Source of the DNA: Patagioenas fasciata
Lineage: Eukaryota; Chordata; Aves; Columbiformes; Columbidae
NCBI RefSeq assembly: GCF_037038585.1
Contig: NC_092520.1
Span: forward strand, 188,212,604-188,276,603
DNA length: 64,000 nucleotides
Direction of reading: 5' to 3'
Made by a program: the position numbers and the translations under genes. This document shows positions 63,301 to 64,000 of this stretch, piece by piece. Numbering within the stretch: position 1 is the first letter of the stretch; the number at the start of each line of letters is the position of its first letter. Below the pieces are notes generated by a model. It was not told the DNA's origin. It was given only the letters and a program-made list of their open reading frames with translations, and did not search any database.

Positions 63301-64000
63301 GTAAGTCCAACTCAAGTGTTCTTTATGTGCAAGGCAGGAGTTGATGGGAGGTAGAGAAGCAGAGCATACCTGAAGGATAAATTTGCCTCTTGTGGTCATT
63401 CTGTGTGTACCTCTTCTTTTTTTCCTCCTTAAAACTGAAAAGATGGTACCTGCTTAATGAGTGTTGCCTGTGTCATCTTGCAGATATGGATGCTTCTCTG
63501 TGGAACTTCTTGAGAACTGGGGAGATGAAGTTTTTTTTAAAAGATAGGATTAAGACTTATTTGCCGAGTCCCTAGAGTGCGATTTCACTAACCTGCCTTT
63601 TTTAGTAAACTTAAAAAAAATTGCATGGAGTATGCCCTTAAAAACAAAAAATAAAAAAGCCTCTGAACAACCCCACAACAATTTGTCATTGTTTAGTTAA
63701 GGGGAACACTGTCTTGCTTATAGCTTTTACTGTATATGGTTAGAACAAGGTCAGTGTTGACATCTGAAAGAAGAGCTCTCTTCTAGTATGTTTTCAGCTG
63801 AAGTAGATGAGATGGTAGATAGCCTTCTGAGGATTTTGCTTTGCTTTTCAAACTTTGATTGCTAATTTACTGTACTGCAGTGTTGTGTCATCCATGCTGG
63901 AGTCACATTATCTCTGATCTACCTCTCAAAATATCTTTTTTCAGTGAATTAATCAAGCTTTGTGTGTCTAAATCAATTGGTAGATAATATTCAGTTATCG
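63301..64000 (+). other. TES: TES intron 3, 5' part
   Basis: Begins GTAAGT after Leu122 and runs past the window end. No further exon with PET sequence appears in the last 700 bp. Only A-rich stretches (63613-63660) and T runs are seen. Confidence 0.9.

Noticed and set aside
1..64000. CRISPR arrays, bacterial operons, phage or plasmid features
   Set aside because: No direct-repeat/spacer arrays or dense coding. The gene structure, repeats and splice sites are vertebrate.
1..64000. tRNA, rRNA or snRNA genes
   Set aside because: No sequence with the tRNA T-loop/anticodon layout or a recognisable snRNA was found by eye. A tRNAscan/Infernal run would be decisive.

Overview
This window is vertebrate nuclear DNA, most likely from a bird. 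The evidence is a spliced vertebrate gene, CR1 LINEs with the avian/reptilian tail (repeats of ATTCTGTG), a solo LTR resembling the common avian ERVL-type LTR, AT-rich and CpG-poor surroundings, and one sharp CpG island at a promoter. I cannot name the species.

The only protein-coding gene I can support is TES (testin), on the + strand, and only its 5' part is present. The layout is: CpG-island promoter (about 42.5-43.56 kb), exon 1 with the start codon (CDS 43264-43290), an 11.9 kb intron, exon 2 (55240-55325), a 7.7 kb intron, exon 3 (63048-63300), and the start of intron 3. The three exons join in frame into 122 codons. They encode the N-terminal Cys-rich segment and the beginning of the PET domain. 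The rest of PET and the three LIM domains must lie beyond 64000.

Positions 1 to about 42.5 kb form a long stretch with no recognisable exon, most likely the intergenic space upstream of TES. In other amniotes TFEC lies upstream and CAV2, CAV1 and MET downstream, but no TFEC coding sequence is visible. This stretch holds decayed CR1 copies: a long one at about 640-2420 (+), a long antisense one at about 37775-38960, and short 3' ends at 5.1, 29.4 and 32.0 kb. It also has microsatellites, homopolymer tracts, several hairpins and a triple AAGTGA motif. The TES introns add a short CR1 3' end (about 50.9 kb), very G-rich tracts (53.1-53.2 kb) and an antisense ERVL-type solo LTR (about 57567-58098).

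Nothing here looks like a new multi-gene system. Points worth a second look are the TES promoter architecture (paired inverted CCAAT boxes, GC boxes and a MARE/ARE-like site), a roughly 108-nt imperfect hairpin at 12.2 kb, the two long CR1 copies with shortened or missing reverse-transcriptase cores, a residual 148-codon CR1 endonuclease reading frame, and the GAAANNGAAA array at 24.18 kb.
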